From positions 4,163,501 to 4,227,500 of the forward strand of contig NC_088303.1 in NCBI RefSeq assembly GCF_032854445.1: DNA of 64,000 nucleotides. The letters run 5' to 3'. This DNA is from Liolophura sinensis. Taxonomy: Eukaryota > Mollusca > Polyplacophora > Chitonida > Chitonidae. Positions 12,501-22,740 of this stretch are shown in pieces (the stretch's first letter is position 1; each line of letters starts with the position of its first letter). Position numbers and translations under genes: made by a program. The notes beneath the pieces are model-generated. The model saw nothing but the letters and a program-made list of their open reading frames with translations, was not told the DNA's origin and did no database searches.

Positions 12501-15500
12501 AGAACATACCCTTCTCCACAACAATAAGCCAAAACAGACAGGGAAATGCAGAACATACCCTTCTCCACAACAATAGGCCAAAATAGATGGTGACATGCCG
12601 GACATACCCTTCTCCACAACAAGCCAAAACAGAAGGGGACATGAAAGACATACCCTTCTCCACAACAATAAGCCAAAACAGACAGGGAAATGCAGAACAT
12701 ACCCTTCTCCACAACAAGCCAAAACAGATGGGTAAATGCAGAACATACCCTTCTCCACAACAAGCCAAAACAGACGGGTAAATGCAGAAACATACCCTTC
12801 TCCACAACAATAAGCCAAAACAGACAGGGAAATGCAGAACATACCCTTCTCCACAACAAGCCAAAACAGACGGGGAAATGCCGGACATACCCTTCTCCAC
12901 AACAATAAGCCAAAACAGAAGGGGACATGAAGGACACACCTTTCTCCACAACAATAGGCCAAAACAGAAGGGGACATGAAGGACATACCCTTCTCCATAA
13001 CAGCCATCAACTGACTGCAGTTACCACCCTCAGTGTGATTAATCTGCTGAGCCTTCAACCAGTTCTAAATTTGCAATTCTAACTTGGCTTGAAGAGTACA
13101 TGAAAAGGTACTTTAAAACAAAGAGTATGTAGAGATAAATGAAAAAAGATATGCCAAGAAAATGAATTTTTTTTATTTTTGAGGTTTATCTTATACTTCT
13201 CAATAGCCCTTTATTTTATACTTATTTTCCATCACTGATCAGGAATATTCCGAGATGAAGTCATCACTTATTATACTGGGAGCCAGATTCAATTCGGGCT
13301 CTCCCCTCAACAAAGTTGTTTGCACAGCTGTCATCGCTGACCACTGAAGGCTTAGGAAAACTGCAGTTCAAAGTCATTTTACCTCCCCAAGGAAAGCTGA
13401 GCTGTTTTGTACTTTCTGAATGTTTTCCGCATCCTAAACTCCATATTAAGAAATAACAACCAAGTGTTTCATGTATCCTTTAAGGCAACATAATTTATGG
13501 TAACATTAGCTAATGCATTTCACAGCAATCAAATCCATGTCACTAGGTGATCATTCAAATGTCAGCTGAAATACCCTGCAGAAAAATTTTTTTGTAAATA
13601 ACACCAACTAGAAGTAAACTCTGAGGATCTGGATCTGGCATTCTGGATCAATATACTAACCTGTTTTTTGTTTCTTTTCAACTGTTCTTCTAATGAATTC
13701 ATGTCAATCTCTCCGGAATCTTTTCCACCTTTCTGTTTAAAAATGAGAGCCACTTCAGGTTCAGGAACATGTGGATGTTCACTTCTGTTGGCAATTCCTC
13801 GTAAATGGTCATATTTTGTGGTATTCACTGGCTTCCCACATGTGAGCACAGTTTTTTCCTTAGTCTTATCTTTCTTTTCTGATAAATCTGAACAAACGTC
13901 TCTGAAATAAAGAAGCAAAACTGATACTTATTACAAATGATGAGCTTTAAATATAAACACATCAACAATAAAAAATAACCCAAAATTTCCCAGTCATTAT
14001 ACTCATAAAAAGCTTGTTGTTAATAATCAGAACAGAGATATTTCATTATGAATGATACAATGATTTTCTCACTTACAGTACTGAGGACTATGACTCTCAC
14101 ATGCTACCCTCAAAAATTATTCCACCATAGTGCATTGGTCTGGAGAGGGCCATAGATATGAAGTCACAGGTTTTATTGTAACGTGACACAATGCTAAATG
14201 AACAAAGTTAGACAGTACAAGGCACCATAACGATGAGGCAAACTGTCTAAATACTGGGACATGTTTGGAGATGATTACAGGTATTGTTACAACTGAGTTT
14301 GATAGAAAATATTTCAAATTTTGTTTGAAATCTGTCCAAGAAAAGCCATTTTACTCGTGAAGTAAGTCTTTTGGTTAAATTTACTTGTTGGATTTAATAC
14401 AGCTCAACAGTTTGGGGGCCCAAACACTGTCCAGTACTAAAATGGCTCTAGATATGGCCTTGATGGCATCGGCACGCAGGAGTTAAGCACAAGGAGTTCT
14501 CTCTACTTAACAAACCAGAATTGTAGGAGGTCAATTCACACTGCCAAAATTCTAAATAAATCTATCAAAAGAAAACAAATTATGATAAGAAATGTCCCTC
14601 TTCTCTCTATCTAACGACATCTGAGACTGACTTGACTTTATAGGTTACCTTAAAAAAATAGGGCACTGATGTTATACCCACATAAATATCTTGTATCAAT
14701 ACAGTACTTTAGATCTTCAACACAAACTGTTATTGTAATGTGTGTGGATAGTTTTTGAATAGTTGAACTTTATAGGGCAGAGAATGGTCCAAGATCAACT
14801 GGATTATAAATCGTATCGCTGTTTGTTACATCTGATACCATGCTGGGGGCAACAGACAGGCTAAGCATGACCTCCAAGTGACATCACTGTTATCTGTGTA
14901 GGACGTCACACAAAGCAAATCTAGGTTGCATCATTTCTTTACTCATTTCAAGAGTTAATATGTAGATTTTTTATCTGTTTGAAATAAAAATGAAAAATCT
15001 TTACCAGTGATACATTAGTCATCTTACATGTAAATATCAATTTTAGTTTGCATGAGTAGAAATTACTCCAAGAAAACATAATTTGTATGTATTTTATGTC
15101 TATGTAACTGTGTGATGAAACATTCTGGTGTACGCGCTGCAGTTTTCATGAAACCTTTTGTGCTGTAAACATGTGTTCTTCTGTGTATCATTATTTATAT
15201 TGACTTTGCTCATGTGCACGTCACACTAGTAGGTTAATTGTTAACGAGTAACTCAACCTCTCTTATATTCTGGGTACATGCAACAATGAGGGGCTGTCAA
15301 ATCACCTGACAGTAGGAACTTCATGCCATCTTATTGACATCAATGGTTCGTTCTTCAGCTTATCATTATCACGTCACAACAAAGACAGGACGACATTACC
15401 GCAGAAAATGACACACTGTAACATTGTAGACGTTGTGCAACGATAATTTTTTAACGTAACAACAGATCAAGGGGCTTTACACATGCTCCACCTTGGGGGA

Positions 15501-16448
15501 TTAAAAATTATGTGGTATTTCCATTATTAAAAGGCAGGTAGACCTTCGCTATGTTCACTGCAATCCTCTGTGATATGACTCAGTGTTGTTTAACACCATG
15601 ACTTGGTCTGAAGTAGGAATTATATTAATACAACAAATCATATTATTATGCCTCATACAGTGATTCTCAGTTTCCATTGGTCGAGAGAACGTCATACGAT
15701 AGTCCACAAAATATGATGTACAACGATTATGTAGCAGAGTAAAGCTACGTCACGCTCACTACTACCCCACGTTCATGAGGCAATAGCCAACGATCTCATG
15801 CTAATATCCAACCATCACATGCGTTCATGACACCTCTTTAAAAATTGCTAGATTAAATCATAACAACTGTACCGACTTAAATACTTGTGTCAATGTGAGC
15901 TATTCCAAGCCACTGACGTGCAGTCAATGCAGACCACTCAACTGTGACGATTACACGCTCTTTGCCAGTTTGACACTGTCTGAGGTCATTACACCCATGT
16001 GTACATGTATGTAAAAGCTGTGGGCGGTTTTCGAAACGTCTAGGCCTACTTATTTGTACTTGAAAAGGAGGAAATATCTCTGGGAACTTATAAATCAAAT
16101 TATTTCCCCCTCAACTCACTTCCCGTTTCGGTTCTTCTCGTCCAAACTTCCAGTGCCCAAACATCTGTCAAAATATTGGTGGTTGTTTTTATCGTTTGAT
16201 GGCCTCTCCACACGCCAACCTCCGCCCTCTGCTAACATTACTTTGCGCGTCAATATATCCATGACAACATCGTCGTTTTCTTGTACTCCTGAGTCCACAC
16301 TGTCAGCAGCTTTTCCGCTGGCTTCCACGACTTTCCCTTCATGAAGATTTAGCCGCCAGTGGGTTGAAGTCCTCGAGTTACTATGAATGATGTGTAGAGA
16401 TATGATATACAATGCCATGTGCGAGACGCATGGCAAATCGCACGCCAT
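5955..16448 (-). CDS. TTC17-like TPR membrane protein (3 coding exons)
   Basis: Join on the minus strand: 16448-16120, 13901-13661, 6533-5955. This gives 1149 nt, 382 residues plus TAG. Both introns have GT/AG borders and compatible phases (exon 1 ends GGG AA, exon 2 opens A GAC; exon 2 to 3 is phase 0). Residues 1-30 look like a signal peptide (ALYIISLHII). The following STHW...EGKVV stretch and the later HLRGIANR motif resemble the N-terminal and repeated parts of tetratricopeptide repeat protein 17. Residues ~194-300 hold about three TPR-like helical pairs (QIGNFWRIRGN; HFTLGEILKAYHHYHEA), and 320-338 is a strong membrane helix followed by a ~44-residue basic tail. A type I topology is inferred. 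Known TTC17 is about 1100 residues and linked to actin and cilium formation, so this is a short relative or paralogue; that function is not shown here. Start: the first ATG after an in-frame stop, with A at -3 and G at +4. Confidence 0.75.
6534..6809 (-). other. 3' end of intron 2, unique part
   Basis: Intron sequence between the exon 3 acceptor and the 34-bp minisatellite. The short open frames here are not supported. Confidence 0.5.
6810..7375. repeat. ~34-bp minisatellite in intron 2
   Basis: About 16 degenerate copies of a unit reading AACCTGATGTGACAAGCTAG plus ATCCTAAACACTAT; the CCTGATG motif recurs at 6828, 6862 and 6896. Several copies lack CAAG, and two carry an inserted TACATGTA. 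Confidence 0.92.
7385..7640 (-). mobile_element. SINE-B copy, diverged, antisense
   Basis: Read on the minus strand: AATTACTCAGGAGTCTCTTA, a GTGAGTTAAATTC B-box region, GGCTTCCTCTGTGG, TTTCTCCCACCATAAGTGG, and an end with TAAACACCAAGCAGATAAAT followed by AAATAAAATA. The order of blocks matches the SINE at 5138-5411 at clearly lower identity. It inserted within intron 2, in the same orientation as the host gene. Confidence 0.75.
7765..13000. repeat. Large 49-bp minisatellite in intron 2 (~105 copies)
   Basis: A 5.2-kb array of a 49-bp unit, plus-strand consensus ACATACCCTTCTCCACAACA-ATAGGCCAAAACAGACAG-GGAAATGCAGG with many variants (AAGCC or ATGCC for AGGCC, TATCC for TACCC, GGACATG for GAAATG). 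Exact 49-bp steps are visible (9376, 9425; 9572 is 147 bp further). Shortened units lacking AAT cluster at 12430-12870. On the minus strand the unit has no stop in any frame, and 49 leaves remainder 1 on division by 3, so reading passes through all three frames and gives a 49-residue Cys/Trp-rich repeating peptide in frames of up to 498 codons. As the array lies in an intron and has no start or domain context, I regard these as artefacts of the repeat. Confidence 0.95.
13001..13660 (-). other. 5' part of intron 2
   Basis: Non-repetitive intron sequence between the 49-bp array and exon 2. The donor GTTAGTATAT lies at 13660-13651. No other exon with consistent borders was recognised. Confidence 0.55.
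13661..13901 (-). CDS. Exon 2 of TTC17-like gene
   Basis: 241 nt. Acceptor TTTATTTCAG ends at 13902; donor CAG|GTTAGT at 13661/13660. It encodes residues 110-190, starting DVCSDLSEKKDKTKEK. It carries the HLRGIANR motif typical of the conserved non-TPR segments of TTC17-type proteins and ends in a charged, helix-prone stretch (SLEEQLKRNKKQ) that leads into the TPR units of exon 3. Confidence 0.8.
13902..16119 (-). other. Intron 1 of TTC17-like gene
   Basis: 2.2 kb, donor GTGAGT at 16119-16114, acceptor CAG at 13904-13902. AT-rich and without repeats that I could recognise. A small open frame at 14117-14317 is not supported. Confidence 0.65.
16120..16448 (-). CDS. Exon 1 (first coding exon) of TTC17-like gene
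   Basis: 329 nt, 109 codons plus two bases. Starts at ATG 16448-16446 (context ACTATGG), 24 nt after an in-frame TGA. A second in-frame ATG ten codons on (MALYIISL) sits closer to the hydrophobic core and could be the real start. After the signal-like segment comes TSTHWRLN...EGKVV, similar in layout to the start of mature TTC17, then an acidic stretch and a basic, low-complexity end (DEKNRNG). Confidence 0.7.
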
Positions 16449-16573
16449 AGTCCTACAGACAAAAACTGAAAGATGTCATCTATCAAACGAATTTTCACGA
16501 ATTTACTCTTTGTTTCTCCTTCACACGTGGCCAAAAAGTTCCTTCCTCAACATCCAACTTGTAATTTTCGCGA

Positions 16574-16606
16574 TCTGTCAAGATGGCCCTCACAGCGCCA
16601 TCTATT
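16574..16606 (-). promoter_or_regulatory. Candidate core promoter, paired YY1-like motifs
   Basis: CAAGATGGCC on the plus strand and, a few bases on, AGATGGCGCT on the minus strand form an inverted pair of ATGGC motifs about 130-155 bp upstream of the TPR gene ATG, in a locally GC-richer stretch. Animal housekeeping promoters often have such sites near the start of transcription. No TATA box is seen. Assignment rests on motif and position only. Confidence 0.3.
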
Positions 16607-16849
16607 ATAAGGGTAAATAACCAATGTTGATTTATTTGCTTAAAATACATGGGCTAGACTTACCTCCCTTGAAACAGCACCAACATATACATCGGTTGGC
16701 GCCCCACTAAGTTCCACTCGGGACGGCCTGATTAATTTTGCATAGGTGTTGTGCAGAAAAATAGAGACTGCGTTGCGAAGAATTATTAAACGAAGTGCCG
16801 GTTTTCTTTGTTTGTTTGTTATAATACTCATGTATACCTGTTATCTTTA

Positions 16850-17711
16850 TTATTTTCTCATTTAGACATTACGTTCTCATTCAACATCAGACAAGCGTTC
16901 CAAGTCCTAGATAACCTTTTCACATTTCTGGTCTTTGGTCAATCAATATAGGCCCTGTCTGCGGTTATCCGGTTTTCCATTCTCTTTTCATAGTAGATCT
17001 GGAGTTGGTTTCTGCAACTTCATCGGTCTCACTTTGTGCGCTCACGACCAAGGAGTCCACTAGTCAGTCAGTCAGATCTGCAATCTATCGGTCAGCCAGT
17101 CCAGATGTATGACGTAACTGAATCGCTATAAAGTAGAGCGGCTGTTCTTGTGGCATGTTGTGCCCATCTTTTTTTTAATTTACTTCATTATTTTTTGTTG
17201 CTGTTGTTGTTGTTGTAAATGTGATTTTGCCGTATAAGTTATCTTAAAAACAAGGGAATATAGCTCGTAAGTATTGTGGAATCAGTCAGGTATGTTAAAA
17301 TGAATGTGTCTAGTATATTTGTATTGCCTTGTCATTTACAAACAAAACCCCACAAATTAACGTGAATTTATTTAATATAAATTAAAGCCTAGGAATAGAC
17401 CCCTAACGGACCAGGTGTTGTAATATAGTCCACAGACAAGCCCTAACAAATACATTGTGTCATTCGAAAGTCAAATGACGATGTCAAGCGTCAAGAGCAT
17501 CGTGCCTACAAGGTGATTGCGCTGTCAACAACAACGACAGCAGTGAGAATAGTAAGGCCAAGATCCCTCAGTGATGCATAGAAAGGTGTTATCGCCGTAG
17601 ATGGGCGTTGATAATGTCGACCGACGCTATACATGTAGGGCCTATAGGCCTACACTTAAAATAGCATGGTTGAGTAAGAGAGCTATATCAAACCAGGGTT
17701 GTGTCACAAAT
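16850..17711. other. Intergenic, nothing recognised
   Basis: AT-rich sequence with a short (TTG)n patch near 17195-17215 and a GTCA-rich patch near 17070. No gene or repeat identified. Confidence 0.5.
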
Positions 17712-17935
17712 AGATTTTAAAAACGGAACTTGTTGCTGCCTCGCTTGGTGCTTAGCACGGAGAGGTTAAAAAGAAAGGAAACAGGACTGGTTGGCCGGGT
17801 GTCGATATATATACAGTGTGACTGGGTGGGACGTCATGCCTGGTGTCTTCCTCATGATACTTCAGTGGCGGCAGCATTCTAGCGGCATGGACTCACCCTG
17901 CCACAAGAAGTCACAGCATATTACCCCTATACTGA
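17712..17935 (+). mobile_element. Degenerate SINE-A-related remnant
   Basis: CTCGCTTGGTGCTTAGCACG, GGACTGGTTGGCCGGGTGTC and CTTCAGTGGCGGCAGCATTC follow the same order as CTCGCTTGGCGTTCAGCATG, CGACTGGTCCACCCGTATC and CAGTGAAGCAGCACTA in the SINE at 4759-5125. The tRNA head and the CACT tail are missing. Confidence 0.55.
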
Positions 17936-19642
17936 AAGATAGGTCTAATACAATGACAAAGATAAACTGATCCCATTCTCTTCGTTTTTGAAATATTCAA
18001 TTGTAAAGGACATTCTAGATTATATTCGTTTGGTATACATATCATATATAGTGTCATAGTTGCATATCCGTACTTACTTCCATTTGGCTATTTAACTTAA
18101 AACTGTGGCTGCATAATTTAGTGCTCGCGGATCTCGCCGATAAGCTGTTTGTTTACAGTCGAAACTCTTCAAACGGAGATTGCCCTTCAGTAGGGGTACT
18201 GTTTGCTATCTATTTCCATGCCATATAATTACCGCATCTATAGTCAACTGGTCATGAGATCAGGTGTAAGCTGGTCACTATCGGCCTGAAGAATACAATA
18301 TCATATAATATGACACGCTGTTTCCTTTTCCTTGACATCTTTAAACAAATTTTCAAACTCGCTGATTTATACAATTTTGCATGATTAGATCATTTTAGCT
18401 TGGATAAACATTGTGTAATCTCACAACCATGCATTTCATTAATTGAAAAGGGGATAAGAAAGAAGCATACATCTATATAGTTTGAGTGTAGACATGGTCT
18501 ATACTCGGTCTATGTATGACTTAAAATTTGCTGCTATATTTAAGCATTTACATAAACCGTTACTGAGGTAAGCTGACAAGTGGCTGTACTTCACCAGCAA
18601 TGCATTTGTCAGTTATCAGGCTATTGTGACTGCTCTGGTTTTGCCATTTGTGCTGTAAGCCTTTTATCATACTGTATTAAACCGAATATTAAACAGAATT
18701 ATGCTTCAGTTTAGACGTCATTACTGTAGAATTCCTCAAACTGCTGTGCTGTCACATTTCATACGGTAACATTAACACAATACAAAGGCCGTGTAATTTG
18801 CTTCTATACCTCATTGAAGCATCTGAACGCTTAGAATAAATTCTTATATAACAGAGGAATATTGACAAGATACCGTGTTTCACCTGTTGCTTGTGGCCGT
18901 TTGCAAAGGGCCTGGTACGATAAGGCGGTGAATCGGCCCCAGAGAAGCACGATAAGAAAGAGCAAATTTCAAAATCCCAGCATAATTCTGTAAATTTCAA
19001 AATCAGAAGTATAAAACTTGGCCGAATCACCATAAAAGTTATATGACTATAAAAGAGATGATTGCTTAATTATAACTCACCAAAAATACAATCTCGATCA
19101 AAAACGCCAATTTTTCGTTCGAACGAGGGGGCACTGTGTCTTTAATTTTGTGTCTTTAAACGTTAACGAGAAAAATATCTTTACTGAAACTTTCATGTGT
19201 GTATTTCTGTGTGCTGTGAAAGTTCGTTTTGGTTAACGTTTGTCCTCATGCGTAAAAAATAAATTTTATAATGTGATCTATTTTGTCATATTTTGGTTTA
19301 AACTCCATATTTTTGCCATAGTTTGTTAGGCATCCTTCATAGTATGGTGAACTGACAAAGTCACTGTAGAGATCAGGTTACACCTCAATGAAGAGTTCGA
19401 ATTTTCTTGAGGGTTTTTTTCTTTGGCAACATACATTTTTGTGTGAGTCAGGATATAGGCTGTCTTGTATTAAACGCTGTAAGTATTATCATGAATTAGA
19501 GTTAATAATTGTTAAGCCATGGTATTACGTAACGTGTGGCACCTATAGTGAAACCATACGTGAATCTTGGTTGAGAGCACATGTAGTGCACTAGCTATGA
19601 TTAAAGAACAAGACAGCACCAGTACAAAACATATTTCATTTG
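17936..19642. other. Intergenic, nothing recognised
   Basis: Mostly AT-rich. Open frames at 18752-19033 and 19388-19594 are short and without domains. Confidence 0.5.
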
Positions 19643-19975
19643 AATGAGTGAGTGCTTGGGGTTTAATGTCGTGCTCAACAATCTTTCAGTCATATACGAC
19701 GAAGGAATCCTTAGGGTATATGTGATGTGCCTCCTTGTTGCAGGGCGGATTTCCACCGCTCTTTTATCTAGTGCTGCTTCACTGAAACGACTTACCGAAG
19801 GAAAGTAAATGGCCCCGCCCGAGCCATTGTACTGATACGGGTCAACCAGTCGTTGCACTATCCCCTTCATGTTGAACGCCAAGCGAGGAAATTACAACTT
19901 CCTCTTTTAAGTCTCGGGTGTGACTCGACCCAGGATTGATCCCGGATCTACCGCTCTCGAAGCAGGCGCTCTATT
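19643..19975 (-). mobile_element. SINE-A copy, antisense, head truncated
   Basis: Reverse complement of the SINE-A family: a TGAGTGAGTGCTTGGGGTTT tail at the left, then the body, then a B-box region (GATCAATCCTGGGTCGAGTC on the minus strand) and AGAGCGCCTGCTTCGAGAGC. Similarity stops within the tRNA head at about 19975, so the A box is lost. The 93-codon frame on this strand lies entirely within the SINE and is not a gene. Confidence 0.88.
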
Positions 19976-21240
19976 TCAATCGAAAGCAGGATTCTCAAGC
20001 TTTCTTAAAATTATCATGCTTTATTATTTAAATGTAGAACAAAATGACAATACTGTCCAAATGACTGGTGTGAATCGAGGCAGACTTTTACCCAAGCGAA
20101 CACGTTGCTATCAGATTAAGCTGTGACGTAGCCTTTACCCATTCACTCCATGAAGTCACATATTATAAAACAGAACTTCTGCATAAGACATTATTTTGAG
20201 ATCGTTTACAACGGCTTAGTTACGTGTAGCCAAAGGAAGATTTCACACAGTGTTGCGGGATAGATTTGTATCATTTACGGACCAGCACAGGCGTAAAATT
20301 AGGTCATTTTTAGGTCGTTTAATGCTCAACGACGGCATCACAAATTAAGTCAGACAGTAGCATACAGTCTCAGCCAAACCGCAATCACCCTATTCCTACT
20401 TAGACACGCTGTGTGTGTGTAGAGAGAGAGACGGTAATTTTAGCCAATATCACACCGGTTTGGATTCATATATCATTTCATGGTTATTTTTAGACAGAAA
20501 ATAAAATTAAAATAAAAAGACATGTTCGAATGCCAGTGTACAGTTTGTTAAGCACGGGTCCCTTTATAACACACAATGAATATTATAGCCTGTATACAAA
20601 GATAGGTAATTTTTGTTAAACACAAAAAAAAACATAGTAGTTTTTATCAAAAATGCTGTGCATAAATTTTTCACTAGAAAGAAACTTTTGAGAGCTGTGG
20701 CGTTTACTTACTTGGCTGTGTATACAATGTTTTGGCCACAGGTCAAGTTTGGAGGATGAATAACCTACCATTCCTTGGTGTCTTAAATTTCTCTATTTAT
20801 GCCATGTATACATTTTTCAGCAATAATATTCAAAGAAAATATTATATAACAAATACATTTAAATGTGCCAATAAAAATGACAGTATCATGCTGGAAGTCA
20901 CAAATCATAGAAAATGTGGTACGTTTGTGTAAAGTATATTACTTGCGTTCATTCTGGTACTGTTCTGTCCGCCAGGTGGATCGACTGCAGCGGTAACCAC
21001 TAGATCGGGGCGCGTAAATTAACTATCAGGCGCTGGACACGCTGCAAATTACAATATATTATAAATATATTTATATTACAAACTGTATAAAATTATATTA
21101 ATTGTGATTTTTTGCACAAATGTGATAAAACTTCCCCGTAAATATAATAATTTAGGATACATTTTTACATTTGAAGCAATATCACCCATGCAAAATACGG
21201 GTCGTGTTACTATTCTTGCGAAAATAACTGCGTATTCGGC
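19976..21240. other. Intergenic, nothing recognised
   Basis: AT-rich with a short GT/GA-rich patch at 20408-20430. The segment 20900-21240, just before the dispersed core copy, shares only weak, scattered similarity with the corresponding part of the 1.45-kb satellite unit. Confidence 0.45.
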
Positions 21241-21326
21241 GGAAACCTAAGTAATGTGTTACCTTCGGGTGCACTTACTTATGGAGGAAACCAAGTTTTT
21301 GGAGCCGTGAAGATGATTCACGGCAA
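21241..21326 (+). repeat. Dispersed single copy of satellite core (86 bp)
   Basis: Runs GGAAACCTAAGTAATGTGTT ... TTATGGAGGAAACCAAG ... TTCACGGCAA and matches the core found in each 1.45-kb unit of the array at 28.5-62.4 kb with few differences, while both flanks differ. It ends in a perfect hairpin, GCCGTGA (21304-21310), loop AGATGAT, TCACGGC (21318-21324). Confidence 0.85.
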
Positions 21327-22440
21327 AGTAATACGAAAATTAGACAGACGCTGAACGCTATTGACGTAGTCGCGCATGTGACCGGGATAAGAACGCCGTT
21401 ACCAGAGTTATGTCCCTTGGACCACGGTCAGCATGTGTGGGAAGGGCTGGCCCTCAACCATAAAGTAAAATCTCATCAAAAGTGCGTCGTGTATAGCGGT
21501 TGAAATACCTAATCTGATGCCATCAGCTCATTCAACTTCATGGTTCAATTCTCTTTTCTTATAAAATATACATATATTGCTGGAAATCTTGTGAGTTTTT
21601 GTCTCCCCAATAATAACAGAAATTATTGAATCTACGTTGGGAAAATACAGTTATTAACTAAGATAAAAATACTTTACAAAGATTTTGAAATAAATATGTA
21701 AATACGTCAAACCTCGATTTAGAAACGCCATGAGTAGAAACTGTACACGCGAAAACACTGCTCCTGAAACCGGAGAGGAAAGTTTTAAATAGGTTGTTTG
21801 TCCGCGCGTTTAACGTTCGGGATACGCGGAACACGTGTGTGTTGCCTTCAATAATGACGAACCCAAATGTTCTAACTAGTCCTGAATGCATTGACATTCT
21901 GTCACGGCGAAAAGACGAAACAACAACAAATCTGAGAGAACAGAAGCCTTATCTCACGTCAATCAAAACCAGAAAAGTCTATGTAGTGACGGTAGGTATA
22001 TAAACGATGCATCGCATGGGTGGGTATATCAGAGTTCTCGTCCATAAAGATGTGTTCGTGTACATGAGAAGTAGGAAGAGTATGCGCGTTTTAGTCTATG
22101 TCATCGTCTTAAATCATTATTTCTTAATTACGGATGGCTATATATATATATGTGGTGTACATGTACTGTTTGGTAACGTTTGTTTCGAGCCTCTCTTTGG
22201 TGAGCTATTTTTGCAAAACCCAAGGTAGGCTGAAAACAAAGTTGCAGGTACCTAACATCAAGAGACACTTAATTACCTAGTTTGAACAAATCTTACCTCA
22301 CAATAAGTCCTCCGACAAAGGTACGCTGTCTATTCGATTACCTATTATAAATAAACGTTTGTTGGAATGACATAGTATATGTGTTCATTTGAGCCCCCTG
22401 GAATTGGAAATGATTGGTTGAGTAATAACTATAAAACCTC
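21327..22440. other. Intergenic, nothing recognised
   Basis: Contains overlapping short open frames on both strands at 21658-22003; the plus-strand one has an ordinary-looking composition but matches no family I know. A TATATATATA patch lies at 22139-22150. Confidence 0.4.
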
Positions 22441-22740
22441 CGGTGACAGAAAAAGGCCGCCAAATAATAAATAAAAACAAATTTTTATTTTAGAAACAGA
22501 ACAAAACTTCATTTGTACTGAATACAGTAAACACATGTAAAAATATTTCAATTTTGTCATTAAGTTTAGTAGAACTCGCAGCATTCGAAGGATATGCTTT
22601 GATCGAAACACGGGTTCATTTACTATGTATATATAAATTCACAGAAAGGCGGTAGGAAACCTAAGTATTGTGTTACACATTGTGTGCACGTGCTTACGGA
22701 GTAAACCCAATTTCTGAAGCCGGGAAAGTGTCCACGGCAA
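22441..22740 (+). repeat. Dispersed satellite-related copy 1 (core plus upstream)
   Basis: 22655-22740 is the 86-bp core (GGAAACCTAAGTATTGTGTT ... CCACGGCAA). The 200 bp before it resemble 25640-25844 (CTGAATACAGTAAACACATG; AAAATATTTCAATTTTGTCA; TCGAAACACGGGTTC), and the TCGAAACACGG motif also precedes the core in the tandem units. Confidence 0.75.

Noticed and set aside
7676-13058. Many long overlapping minus-strand open frames (up to 498 codons) as a repetitive protein gene
   Set aside because: They come from a 49-bp unit without stops in any frame. They overlap each other in all three frames and lie in an intron between two well-defined exons.
21240-21360. Helitron 3' end, because of the hairpin that ends the core
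   Set aside because: A Helitron needs CTRR about ten bases after the hairpin and a TC start; neither is seen at a constant place in the tandem or dispersed copies.
21658-22003. Overlapping short frames on both strands as a small gene
   Set aside because: No family resemblance, no splice context and no neighbouring support.
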